From: Heliocybe sulcata | Taxonomy: Eukaryota; Basidiomycota; Agaricomycetes; Gloeophyllales; Gloeophyllaceae | NCBI GenBank assembly: GCA_004369045.1 | Contig: ML213524.1 | Location: 331,667-395,666, forward strand | Reading direction: 5' to 3' | Length of the DNA stretch: 64,000 nt | Shown here: in pieces, positions 22,772-34,653 of the stretch | Layout of the letters: each line of letters begins with the position of its first letter | Position numbering within the stretch: the first letter of the stretch is position 1 | Program-made: the position numbers and the translations under genes | Notes under the pieces: generated by a model | Seen by the model: the letters and a program-made list of their open reading frames with translations, nothing else | What the model was told of the DNA's origin: nothing | Databases searched by the model: none

Positions 22772-22805
22772 CAGTTCTGTAAAAAGCCACGTTTTTACAG
22801 AACTG
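22772..22805. repeat. Perfect palindrome, 14-bp arms
   Basis: CAGTTCTGTAAAAA, a 6-nt loop (GCCACG) and the exact reverse complement TTTTTACAGAACTG. It can form a stable hairpin. It shares its arm sequence with the imperfect palindrome about 300 bp to the left. Confidence 0.9.
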
Positions 22806-23123
22806 ATTCAATGATAGTACAGTAAAAGCAGAATGGACATTTTCAGAGTAAAGATGAGTTAATTTTTGACTATAATTATATAATATAAAATTATAATGAA
22901 TTGTAATTAACAAGAAGCATTATAATCGAGGACGGAAAGTTGCGATAATGGTCCCCTTTACCTCCTTACCGAGCATCGGTATATCACTGCCCGGCTGGGA
23001 TAGTGCCCAGCGAGATCACTGCTCAGTCCGCTCCTTTTACGCCCTTGACGGTCCTGGTTGTACGGTGCTGGCACTCGGTCCCAGGGACTGCTCGAATTTC
23101 TGGCCCGTTCGACGCCAACCGTG

Positions 23124-26100
23124 ATGTCTAGAAGGCAGCCAGATGGAAATGACACTGACGAAGAGAGCGACGCCCAGATCGACCCAGAGCTGCGTTTGCG
23201 GACGGTGCGCACGGCAGCGTCGACGATAGCCGAGTCTATTCGGGCAGAGACTCGCGCAGAGAAGAGAAAGTCCGCGCGCAGGAAGACGTCGCGGTTCTTC
23301 CGCAAGGCGAGCTCGGAGAAGAAGAGGCCGTCGACAGCGTCCTCGGACACTGCTCCGGCATCGTCAGTGGTACCAGGCGAGAGGAGGAATGTGTATGTCA
23401 ACCAACCTCTTTCGGCCATGGAGGTCGATCACCACGGGGAACCCGTCAAGGTATACGTGCGGAACAAAGTCCGGACTAGCAGTACGTGGGCAACTATCGC
23501 AGATTGATACATTTTATCGATGAATAACCCAATCAGAATACACTATTATCACATTTATTCCGAAGAATTTGTATGAGCAGTTTCGGAGGTGAGTGCATCG
23601 GCAGCCTGTTCCGACCTAACCTCACTGGTGCTACAGGGTCGCCAACTTATACTTCCTGGCGCTCGTAGTAATGCAGAGTCGGTGCTCTTTATCTACAGTT
23701 GATGTTGTTCTCTCGTCTCACCGCCCTGCTTCTAGTATTCCCTATCTTTGGTGCCGCGAGCCCCCAAATCTCCATGCTGCCCCTCGTCTTCATCTTGGGC
23801 GTCACTGCGATCAAGGACGGCATCGAGGACTACCGCCGCGTGACTCTCGACGACCAGGTAAACAACTCGGCTGCGACGAAGCTCGGCAACTGGCGGAACG
23901 TCAACCAGCCGACCGACCCCCGGTCGTGGTTCGAGCGAATGCTTGGCCTGAATCCGCCCGGCGCAGTCACCAAGGGCGTGCGCAAGCTTCGCGAGCGGGA
24001 AGCTAGCACTGGGCGCATCATGTTGAGCAAGTCAGAAGACAGCGAGGAGCGCAACAGTATCGCCACCACGCGCGAGGGGCCAGACGACAGCCGCCTGTGG
24101 GGCGCGAACGGGCGGCGGTTGGAGGATATCCAAAGTGTGGACTCGCACAGTTACCCGCCGGCCTCAATGATGGACCCATCCAAATCGACACTCGTCGATA
24201 GCTCGCAGCAGCTGGTGAACCCATTGCCGTTTGCTGCGAACCAGATGGGCATGAGGTCGAGCTCGCTCAGTATAGCGCAGCCATCACGACCTGCTGGCGT
24301 CATAGACTACAACAAGCGGGCTGTTGGGTCCGCTCGCTGGGAGAGGACACTCTGGAAGAAGCTCGAAGTCGGGGACATAGTCCTTCTGCGCGACGACGAG
24401 CAGGTGCCTGCAGACATAGTCGTCTTATCAACTTCCGACCCCGACGGACTGTGCTACCTGGAGACTAAGAATCTGGACGGTGAAACCAACTTGAAGCCGC
24501 GGAAATCGGTACAGGCTACCTCATCCATAACCTCCGAAGACGACGTCGAGCGTTCATCGTTCGTTGTCGATTCAGAGCCGCCACACCAGAATCTGTATCT
24601 ATTTCACGGCGTCTTAAAGTACAAGGACCCAGTCAGCGGCGAGCCGAAGCAAGAGTCCGTCTCGATTAATGAGTTTCTGCTACGTGGAACCACCGTCCGT
24701 AACACAACCTGGATAGTCGGGCTCGTCGTTTATACAGGTGCCGACACCAAGATTATGCTTAACGGTGGCGGGACACCCTCGAAACGGTCGAAGATTGAGA
24801 GGGAAACCAATTTCAACGTCGTCATGAACTTCCTCATACTGTTTATCATGTGCGCTGTGACTGCCATCCTCAGTGGCTTGATGGACGCCCGGACTGGGAC
24901 CAGCGCTGACGTCTTCGAGGTCGGAGCGGACCCTACGAGCTCGCATGTTCTTAACGCGCTCGTGACGTTCGTGTGAGTTCTGGTGATATCTTATGCACGC
25001 TTCCACTAACTGGCGATTGTAGTTCGTGCCTGATTGCATTCCAAAACATCGTTCCGAGTTCCTTATATATCTCTATCGAGATTGTCAAGACCATCCAGGC
25101 TTTCTTCATATCGCAGGATGTTGACATGTACTACAAGCCATTCGATACGGCTTGCGTCCCCAAGACTTGGAATATTTCGGACGACCTCGGACAGATCGAG
25201 TATATCTTCTCGGATAAGACAGGCACGCTTACCCAGAACATAATGGAGTTCCAAAAGTGCTCCATCTACGGGGTTGCCTATGGTGAAGGTATCACCGAAG
25301 CCCAGCGCGGTGCAGCGAAAAGACAAGGCGCCGCTCCTGTAATGGATCCCGAGGAACAGGAAAGGAATCTGGTCGTCCTCAAGGAGGAGATGGTCGCGAC
25401 CATGCAACGTTCATTCAAGAATCGATATGGACGAGTAGATAAATTGACCCTCATATCCCCGAAGCTTGCGCAAGATCTCACGGACCGATCCAACGACCAG
25501 CGGTCGCGTATCATAGCGTTCTTTCGTGCCCTGGCTATTTGTCACAGCGTCCTGGCCGACCGTCCTGAGCCCGACTCCAATCCGTTCCTCACCGATTACA
25601 AGGCCGAGTCACCTGACGAATCTGCTCTTGTCGCTGCTGCCCGCGACGTCGGATTCCCATTCGTGGCTAGGTCGAAGGACTTTATCGATATCGAGGTGAT
25701 GGGTCAGACCGAAAGGTATGCGCCTCTGAAGACTCTGGAGTTTAACAGTACACGGAAGCGTATGAGTGTCATCGTTCGGAACTCCGAGGGTAAGATCATC
25801 CTCTTCTGCAAAGGAGCGGATAGCGTCATCTATGAACGGTTGGACAAGGCACATGATCCATGGCTTAAAGATCAAACTTCCAAGGACATGGAGGCGTTTG
25901 CAAATGGCGGTCTGCGAACGCTCTGTATAGCGTACCGGTATCTTAGTGACGAGGAGTATATCCAATGGTCCCGGATCTATGACGCGGCGACGCAGTCTAT
26001 CAAGAACCGGGACGAGGAGATCGACAAGGCCAATGAGCAGATTGAGCACTCGTTGACCATCCTGGGCGCGACGGCTTTGGAGGACAAGCTGCAAGAGGGC

Positions 26101-28590
26101 GTGCCCGAGGCTATCGAGACCCTACATCGAGCCGGGATCAAGTTGTGGATTCTCACAGGTACGCCATCCTGTCATCTTCGTCCCTGATTGTCCTTACCAA
26201 CTGTCGCAGGTGACAAGGTGCAGACAGCCATTGAGATCGGTAAGATCTTCAACCCTGCAAATCTTCATTGAAGGTAACATCGTGTATAGGATTCAGCTGC
26301 AATCTCCTGAAGAGTGATATGGAGATTATGATCCTGTCGGCTGATTCAGCGGAATCAGCGCGAGCACAGATCGAGGCTGGACTGAATAAGATCGCCTCAA
26401 TTCTCGGACCTCCTTCATGGGACTCCAAGAAACGTGGGTTTATCCATGGTACCACGAAAGCCTCCTTCGCGGTTGTAATTGACGGTGATACTCTGCGCTA
26501 TGCACTGGATCCGGCCTTGAAGCCCTTATTCCTGAATCTCGGCACTCAGTGCGAAACTGTCGTTTGCTGTCGTGTCTCGCCGGCTCAGAAGGCGCTCACC
26601 GTCAAGCTGGTGAGTACATGAGTTCGTACCTGCAAACAAATGTTGAGACGCATGTGATAGGTTAAGGACGGACGAAACGCTATGACGCTGTCCATTGGTG
26701 ATGGTGCGAACGACGTCGCAATGATTCAAGAGGCGAATATCGGGTGCGGTTTGTTTGGCCTAGAGGGCTCTCAAGCTGCCATGTCTGCGGACTATGCCTT
26801 TGGGCAATTCCGGTTCCTGACGAAGTTGCTCCTTGTCCATGGAAGATGGTCATACCAGAGAGTCGCGGACATGCACAGTAACTTCTTTTACAAGGTGCGT
26901 TCTGTGAAGTTCGTCTAATATACCGTGCTCACCCTGCACAGAGTGTAATATGGACGTTGGCTATGTTCTGGTATCTCCCTTGGAACAGGTTTGTCTGATG
27001 TTAATTCGGCTGCTGCTGACACTAATTTCGTCATTATAGCTTTGATGCGACATATCTGTATCAGTACACCTTCATCCTTCTGTATGCTCTGGTGTTCACG
27101 TCGCTGCCTGTCATCGTACTTGGAGGTAAGACGCACGTACTCAAACCGAACACTCATACTGACTCCGCCGTGACAGCCTTCGACCAGGACATCAATGCGA
27201 AGGCAGCCCTTGCATTCCCTCAACTGTACGTCAGGGGTATACGAGGGCTCGAGTATACTCGCACGAAATTTTGGCTCTACATGCTTGATGGACTCTATCA
27301 ATCAGCGGTGGTTTTCTTTATTCCGTTCTGCGTCTGGTACTTCGGATCCCCGGTCTCATGGAATGGCAGGGGCATCGATTCTCTCGCTGACTTTGGAACC
27401 ACGGTGTCTGTCGCGGCTATCTTTGCAGCGAACACCTATGTTGGGATCAACACGAACTAGTGAGTCTAATGTTCGCGTTACCATGCGGCTTTGTGCTCAG
27501 CGATCCAATCAAACCTAGCTGGACCGTCATTGCATGGATAGTCAACATCGGATCTTCGCTCGTTATGATTATCTGGATTGCCATATATTCCGCTTTCGAA
27601 AGCCCCGACTTCATTGATGAAGTGGTGGTGCTATTTTCGAACATAATCTTCTGGGCATCTGTTGTTGTCTCTGTGGTTCTCGCCCTAGGTGCGTCCCGCG
27701 GCCTTTTTGCCATTACGGCATCATCTGACTTCGTCGTCGCAGCGCCTCGCTTCCTTGTCAAGTTCGTATCTACCACGTATTTCCCACTCGACAAGGATAT
27801 CGTGCGCGAAATGTGGGTCATGGGAGACTTGAAGGATCGGCTTGGAATTAGGCATCGTCGAGAACTGAAGAAGGCGGAGCTTGAGGCCACACCCATGTTC
27901 CAGAAACCGCATAGCCGCTCCGAGTCCGAGTTCTCCACCTTTCAGCAGGACTACGAACCAGCACTAACTCACAGTCCTGGCGACCGAGGTATCTCCGCCC
28001 CGCGGACGGCTGGCTACCACGATACTCCTTCAACATCATACGGCTCACCTGCGCCAGGTTATGAGGAGATACTTCCTGATCAACAGCCACAGTACGTTTC
28101 CGCACAGCCTAGATTTAGAGACCAGGATCATCTTCCGACGCCTACGAGTGCTGGGAGCTGGGGTCGGGTCTCTCCCGCATCCGTCCAACCGTCCTATTAT
28201 TCTGCTTCGGATATCCCTCCATCATCCCCGATACCTTCCCCGAAGTATGGATACGTATCCAACACTCGCAATCCTCTACCATCCCCTGCCCTCTCACCAA
28301 CTTCCTCTGCAGCCGGGCGACCAGGTCCGACATCCCCTACCCATCAAACTCTTCATGTTCCCTCGCATCCTGGTTACGGCAGCCCGAGCGCTGAGTCGTT
28401 TGAGATGAGGGTTAGAAGCCCATCAGGGGATGACGGCCATCTCCAAACACCACCACCAGAACACTCCGGAGTGACACGGGGCCCCAGCGAAGCATCATAT
28501 GCTACTGCCCCCGAAGAGCTCGTCGACGATGGTCATAACCATGATCGACGAGCCAGCACGATGTCCTATGCAGGTCCACGAGCATTGTAA
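23124..28590 (+). CDS. P4-type ATPase, phospholipid flippase (Dnf-type)
   Basis: Moves phospholipids from the outer to the inner leaflet of plasma or endosomal membranes using ATP. In order: a disordered N-terminus, the [15 protein letters not shown] entry motif, [18 protein letters not shown] leading to helix 1, the actuator motif LDGETNL, the phosphorylation site DKTGTLTQN, the nucleotide-binding [18 protein letters not shown] and [13 protein letters not shown], the hinge motif [16 protein letters not shown], the C-terminal membrane helices, and a long Ser/Pro-rich tail. All catalytic motifs are intact. About a dozen short introns interrupt it; the first is 23482-23536. The second exon carries [18 protein letters not shown]. 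The start is the ATG of [10 protein letters not shown]; an upstream in-frame TTG at 23058 is not credited. The linker and the DVAMIQEAN hinge favour the Dnf1/Dnf2 group over Drs2 or Neo1. Confidence 0.93.
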
Positions 28591-29092
28591 TTGTACCTGT
28601 CATCTCGTTGGGGTATTGCGCGACTTTGGGCCGGACGGAATTCCCTTATGTACTAGACTTTCTTGAGGTGCCATACCGGTTTAGTCTGTTATCCACTTGC
28701 TCTCGTTACATACTGCATCTACTCCAGGGAATCCACTTCAACTTACATGCATTACTATTTTATTGGACTAGACTTTATATAGTTGCTCTTAGTGCTCGCT
28801 CTGTTTCACTATTTATACCAGTCGCAATATACTACTCACAGATGCTCGCAGTAATAATGTGTATAGTGATGTGCAATGTAGTCATTCGTTGGCTCTGGTG
28901 GGCAGCATCGTCCTCGTCGTCGAAGTCATTGAGCGAGCGGGAGTTCGGCGAGGCGGAGTATCTTGGACCCGTGCATTGGGGTATGAGAACTCTGACAAGA
29001 GAAACGTCCTTATAAGGTCGGTGGCTTTGCTGCTCGTATGACTAACCAAGAACGCCGTCAGTCCGTTCATAGCACCGACGCTTTCGACTCCC
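28591..29092. other. 3' flank of the flippase and promoter of the transcription factor
   Basis: About 500 bp between two plus-strand genes. No conserved frame was recognised. A pyrimidine-rich tract precedes the ATG at 29093. Confidence 0.45.
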
Positions 29093-32000
29093 ATGTCTGA
29101 GGAACCGTCCGCAGAAAAGCCCTCGAGTTCAGTCTTGAAAGAGCGGCGTTTCAAGCTTAGCAGGTTCGTACGCTTGTTGGCGCATTGCTAGAGATGCCCA
29201 GCATTAATAATGATATATTCTATAGGGCCTGCGACCGGTGTCGGTGAGCTGGGCGCCTTTGCTATCAGTCCGCAGGGGTCTGACATATGGATCCTGCAGA
29301 CGACGGAGGATCAAGTGCGACGAAGGACACCCATGTCAAGCTTGTCTCAATTCAAATTCTGCTTGCACATTCGAGGAGCCGGGGAAGAGGAGCCATCCAC
29401 ATAAATCCAAGTACGTTTGGACTTGGGATTGCCCGTACGATTGGTCTAACTTCGTTGCAGGAGGACCGCGACCTTGGAGGACAGGATGCATCACTTGGAA
29501 AGCTTAATCCAGGCAATTCCGCCTTCTGTTTTTGCCGCTGCTATGGCTTCCTCTTCCTCTCAGGCACCATCTATCGACCCTCGCAATAGTCCGCATACAT
29601 CGTTTGCTGCATCCACACACACATATCCTTCAGGCGTTCCCCCCAATGCATTCCCCCTTACCAACCCTTCGACTCATTTCATGCGAGGTAGATCCGGGTC
29701 ACGGCAATCGAGCCCCACGGACACTCTAGGAACCTTAATGGGCAGCGGATCGCAGCCGAACCTCAGGGCCAGCATGGCGCCTACGGCTGATGATCTGGCG
29801 GAGGAAACCGCTCGTATGTCACTGTCGGCGTCCTACCTCTATCTCGACGACGAAGGGTACACAAGATGGCAAGGTGAAACCTCAGGCATGCCACTTCTGG
29901 ATTTGTTAGTCGACCGCAGTGCGACCACGACCAAGCGCGAAGAACGAGAGGCGAGCCCTCAGACTTCATGGTCTGATCCGAAGGAACATGCCACGACAGG
30001 GGACTGGTTTCCAGATCGGACTCCTCGACGCACGGATATCAATCCCGAAATGTTGTGGAAGCTCATAACTTCTATCATTTCTCCAGATCTGATGGATAGG
30101 TCGGTATTGCGAGTGTCTTCTTGAGACGTTTGCCTTATCCAGCCTCCATTTTAGCCTTGTACAGTGCTACCTTTCCACATCATACTATCTGCTCCCATTT
30201 CTGCATGTTCCGACGTTTTTAGCCGTAAGTCAATATTTTCTCCCAGTTCTTGAATCTTTCTGATGTGCCGTTTCCAGGATTATGGCAACCCTCAAAAATG
30301 GGGTGAACCCGGGTTCGCTGCCTTTATCGTCGCTATTTGCTGTCTCTCGTCTCGACATATTGACGACCCGAGAGTGAGAGCCGACCCCAACGACGGTGTG
30401 TCTGCAGGTACACAGTGGTTCGAACTCTTCGCGCGATTGCGTACCCTGCCTACGGCCGATCGCCCGACCCTGTACACGATTCAAGCGGTGTTAGTAGCAG
30501 GGGTTTACGCAGTCGGCCTGGGGAAGCTATCCAGGGCGTTCGCTCTACTCTCCGAATCCATCACTCTATCTATCGACGCTGGTCTGCACCGTTCAGCCGA
30601 TGCGTACGACATCTTCGACCCTGTTGAAGAGGAGGTCAGAAAGCGCACATTTTGGGCGGTGTATCTTTGGGACAAGCAAGCTTGCGCGCACTTTGGCCGG
30701 CCACCAATGATCCGGTTGAGGGACTGTGACACATCTATGCCTTCCAAGGTTGACGACGAATACATCACTCGGGAGGGTGTTGGCGCGCAGCCCCCGGAGA
30801 TCGAACCTCGTATGAGCGCCTTCGTGAGCATTCTTCAGATGTTCGTCGTGCTGGAGTCAGTCCTGGACGCGCCACCTTCGCACAAACTCAGCGAGCAATG
30901 CTCATTCATGGCCCGCGCTACGTCGATACTCTCTGGCTTCAAGCGGCCGCGGGACATGCGAGACGAGGAGGTCCTGCTCGATGAGGTTTCCCGCAATGTT
31001 CCGCCACACTGGGCGCATTCGGTGGAGACGATGGCGAGTGACGATGTGATTCGCGTGACTCAAGCAGAACGGTTGCACTGCGTTGAACAGTTTATCCGTA
31101 TGCTAATCCATCGGCACCGGTTCTCTGAGCGGGTCGCGGAGCGCACTTACAATGGCTCGGAGGAGGAGCAAAGTGAGGAGGAGCTTGAAGCGATGCGCGC
31201 TGCGCATGCTGCCGCTTTGCAGATCGTCTCGGCACATCTGCATGTTGCGACTAAGGGTTTGATGACATACTGTACGTATCCATCTACTGTCTCGTTACTT
31301 ATGCCCTCAACGTTACACTCTAGACGGCGTCCATGTCATCCACCAGCTTACGCAGGCCGGGCGGACGCTTGTCGCGATCCTGGTCAACAGTCATCACGAC
31401 GCTATGCGCCCCTTAGTGGGTCCCGCGTTGGAAGCATTGCGATCCTGCGTTGGATTGCTCAGGCGGTTTAGCGGCCGTTACGTATGCGGAATGCGGTCCG
31501 GTGATCTCATGGAGGAGTTCTGTCGGTGTAAGTCAAACGCTGTTTATACTTCCAATCTTCCTCTGATCCACTACATTCTCACAGTAACGCAAATTCCTCT
31601 CGATTCGCCGGCCCGAGCAGCTGAGGGTACCAACAACACCCGGCCATCATGGATGAAGCCTGTTCGCAAAAAGACTCCCTCTGCCGTACGTTCGAACGGA
31701 AGTTCCAGCGACACGGCGTCCCAGCACAACAGCCCCGAGGACTTCTCTTCGGAGATGTTCTTGGACGGTGTGGTAGCTAGCCCTGGCCCTATAGCGAGCG
31801 CCTTCTCGCCCAAAAACCCAGGTCGGCAGGACACGCAGTCACCATATTCGTTCATGGCCCCCACGATGCAAGGACGTACAAGCGATCCTTCCATACCTAT
31901 GTCACCCAACGACTTCATGGCCTTACTAAATGATGGGGGGCTGGATATGGCCTCGTTATTCTCGTCTGGGCCGGCTGATTTCATGTCCCCCGGGATGATG

Positions 32001-32093
32001 GCTGACTCACCGGTCGCCAGTGGGGGTGTCTTTGCAAGTCCTATCTCGCCGTCTGCCAATGGTAACGGCCTGATGGGTGTCTTCCCACCTTGA
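29093..32093 (+). CDS. Zn2Cys6 fungal transcription factor
   Basis: Eight exons (29093-29163, 29226-29243, 29300-29410, 29461-30099, 30155-30224, 30278-31271, 31324-31527, 31585-32093) sum to 2,616 nt or 871 aa. The DNA-binding domain at about residues 24-54 has perfect C-X2-C-X6-C-X5-C-X2-C-X6-C spacing (CDRCRRRRIKC, then DEGHPCQACLNSNSAC). It is followed by a basic linker and a short coiled coil (TLEDRMHHLESLIQAI). The middle region carries the Fungal_trans domain: CYLSTSYYLLPFLHVPTFLA, GFAAFIVAICCLSSRHIDDP, GVYAVGLGKLSRAFALLSES, and RKRTFWAVYLWDKQACAHFG with GRPPMIRLRDCD after it. The C-terminus is a Ser/Pro-rich likely activation region. The second exon is only 18 nt and encodes the first two zinc ligands. 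Target genes are unknown; the layout resembles sugar- or xylan-response regulators. Confidence 0.93.
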
Positions 32094-32557
32094 TCGTTTC
32101 GGGATTCATTCTTTCGCTGTCTGATCTGCTGCTTGTTCGGAGCCCGTCTTTATTCGTCATCCACATCGTTGTCATGTTCTTGTTTTGATCTCATTGCTTC
32201 CATCCCTGTATTTGTTACAGCTACCGTTTCGTTGCGCAAATCAATTTGAGCGATGCCATCCGCCGTATTCGAGACCAAACCTTCGGATTGCTGGCCTTGT
32301 GCTCCACACGTCAACCTAACTGACGCCTTGACGTTCAGCGCAGGCGTATGGGACAGCGAGTAACAAAGCAGAGAGAAGGACGTCGGCGTGCTTCGCGGAA
32401 CTGTTCCAAACCGCTCTCTAGGTTAGTGAACAACGGAAAGGGCGGCGCATGCACTTACCTACACTTAGTTCATGCATGGCAGGTATCTTCGTGGTGAACC
32501 GGGACGCCGTGATAGCCATCTACGACTATGAGGGCCATCCTGCTGGTGGATAGCGGG
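32094..32557. other. Convergent intergenic space
   Basis: Lies between the transcription factor (+) and the F-box-like gene (-). No feature was recognised. Confidence 0.5.
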
Positions 32558-34386
32558 TCAACAAACTCTGCCAATCTCCTCCCACAGGGCTGGCTCACCC
32601 TCTTCGTCTGTTCCCTGTTCGTCAGGAGGTGCTACGTCCACGGAGTTGATGAATGCATCCATGTCGCCTCCGACACTCAAGACCAAGGCCATAACGTCGG
32701 CTTCCCATTCCTGCCTGACATCCCGTCCTTGACCAAAAAGTTCCAAGCTCGCCTCCCTTAGCTCCAACCCGTCGCCGGCTCTTCGAACGATGATTTCCTT
32801 CACGATGTCGAGTACATCCTGAGTTGCTCTGACGTGCAACCGAACTAGGTGTGGGCAAACGTGTGAGGGCCCGCTCAAGGATAGTGCAGGCCTCAGAGCA
32901 TCGATGACCGGCAAAGAAGGGGAGTCGAGGGACAGGCCTCGTAGAAGGGTCAGTTTTGACAAGAGATTTGCGATAGGCTGCGAGTTCTCAATATGTATGC
33001 GACGGAGTTTCAAGGTCTCAAGCTTCGGGAAAGGCAACAGGTCGACACTGGGCACGATGACCCTGCTGACATCCAGTGAACCACCAATCCACTGTATCAT
33101 ATCCGCCCCATCGTCTTCGTTGAAGTCGATGGAATGGCTGGCATCCTCTATCTCCAGCTCTTTGAGGTTCCGCGCGTTCAGCATCTTCAGCCATTGCAAG
33201 GAGACGTCTGGATCGACATATGCAATGCATAACGTCTGCAAGCAGTCTAGCGGTATCGCGACGGACTCCAGGAATGCGGCGTCACCATCCGTTTCCCATG
33301 TCGGACCACTGACTCGGAGAACTAACTTCGATAAGCCAGGGCAACCCCGCAACAGTTGTACGAACTGTCGGAGAGTTGGTCTCACGTCTGCACAATGGTA
33401 CGATAATTCCAGGGTTTCAAGGCTGGAATATGTGCACAGGGACGCCGCAGGATTCTCTGCTAAACCATTTGGGCTGGGCCCAACACGACTCCAGTCAATA
33501 TGCACTCCCGAAAGAATGAGTCGATTCAGTTTCGGCAGATGCGAAAAGAGGCTCCCTCTTTCATGCCGCCCACCAAAAGGCAGGTAAAAGGGGTTTCGCA
33601 TATCCTCAGGATTGAAGATCGGTGAGTAGGCAGCATACTCGTTGCAGCGCATCAGAGTCAGAGACTCCAGGATAGGCGCTACGGCTGGCGGCCGCTCGGA
33701 AGAGAGCTGATCGGCGTCCTGCGAGTCGCTCAGATATTGCAGAGCAGCGTACATTGGCGCAAATGTATCGGTCAGGATCATCAGAGACCTCCACCTCGAC
33801 ATTGATTGCAGCAGGTACGTAAGAGCACCTCGCATGTCTGCAGGCAGGAAGGAATTCCAATGCATTTGACTGGCATAAACTTCAGTGGCCCGATGAGGCT
33901 CTATGGATGAAGCACGCACTGTTGGGGCCCTTCAGGATCCATGAAATCCCACTGGGGATCTCTCGCGTCCACAAGGACGTCGAGAGGGCATAACTGCGAC
34001 CGGATGATGTACAAGTCTAATCGGCGCGTATCCAAGAATCTCGACCGCTCGGAGGGAAGTTCATCCCTCCACGATGAGTCTATGACATGACGCCGGATAT
34101 CTCCCAACGATATGCAGACACTGGTCCATAAGTCGGGAGTAGACAGGGCAACTTGACGCCATCGACTGCTCACGCATGCAGCCGTCGTTGGGAGGTCATT
34201 CACGTAGGGATGGGTATCCCAGTCTTCGTCCAGCTCATACCACCTTCTCGTCTGCTGACGCTGAGTTCCTAAGACAAGAACGTAAGAAAGGAGTTCAACA
34301 GGTAGGCGGTCAATAGCGGCGATGGAGTATTTCATTCTGGACATTTCGCGGAAGTACACTGTCAACCAGCAGGAGGGAGTGGTCAA
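32558..34386 (-). CDS. F-box-like / leucine-rich-repeat protein A
   Basis: Two exons joined by a 54-nt intron (about 33873-33926). The N-terminal F-box-like motif IDRLPVELLSYVLVLG is followed by a CVSSRWRQVALSTPDLWTSV segment, the typical start of agaricomycete F-box-like proteins. A string of Leu-rich segments then follows (RWRSLMILTDTFAP, LESLTLMRCNEY, LPKLNRLILSGVHIDWS, LETLELSYH, GLSKLVLRVSG, LETLKLRRIHIENSQP), each 20-60 residues apart. Total about 600 aa. It probably works as a substrate adaptor for SCF-type ubiquitin ligases in nucleus or cytosol; the substrate is unknown. The start may be the internal MSRMKYS, 14 residues after the first Met. It shares a clear sequence pattern with the gene at 46480-47973. 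Confidence 0.85.
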
Positions 34387-34653
34387 AATGTTACTCTGTG
34401 TTTCGTCTCATATGTGATACTGAGGACAAAGGACAAAGTCTCAGAAGTTTCAGATAACATCACCAGATTTGCCATTGTTCCTCGATTAAGTCTCGGTAGT
34501 CGCGCGCATCACGTGCGCCGGATATCACGGTCACGTCTTCCAAGCGCGGGACGAGGTCTCAGAGATCCCCAGCAGCAAAGGCGGATAGACAGCGGCGACA
34601 TCTCGTCAAGGCATGTTTGTTCAGCATCTTCGTACAGATATAAGTAAAGGCGC

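Larger units (their letters stand above)
22270..22930. other. AT-rich island with two related palindromes
   Basis: A stretch of about 660 bp that is clearly richer in A and T than its neighbours, with no coding potential. The 14-mer ATTATATAATATAA occurs as direct repeats at 22361-22374 and 22875-22888. The edges on both sides return quickly to the GC level of the window. It could be a decayed non-autonomous insertion or a relaxed intergenic AT island. No transposase, LTR or poly-A end was seen. Confidence 0.6.

Noticed and set aside
22361-22888. AT-rich island as an LTR or terminal-repeat transposon
   Set aside because: The 14-bp direct repeats are pure A/T and could arise by chance; no coding remnant, primer site or longer terminal repeat was found.
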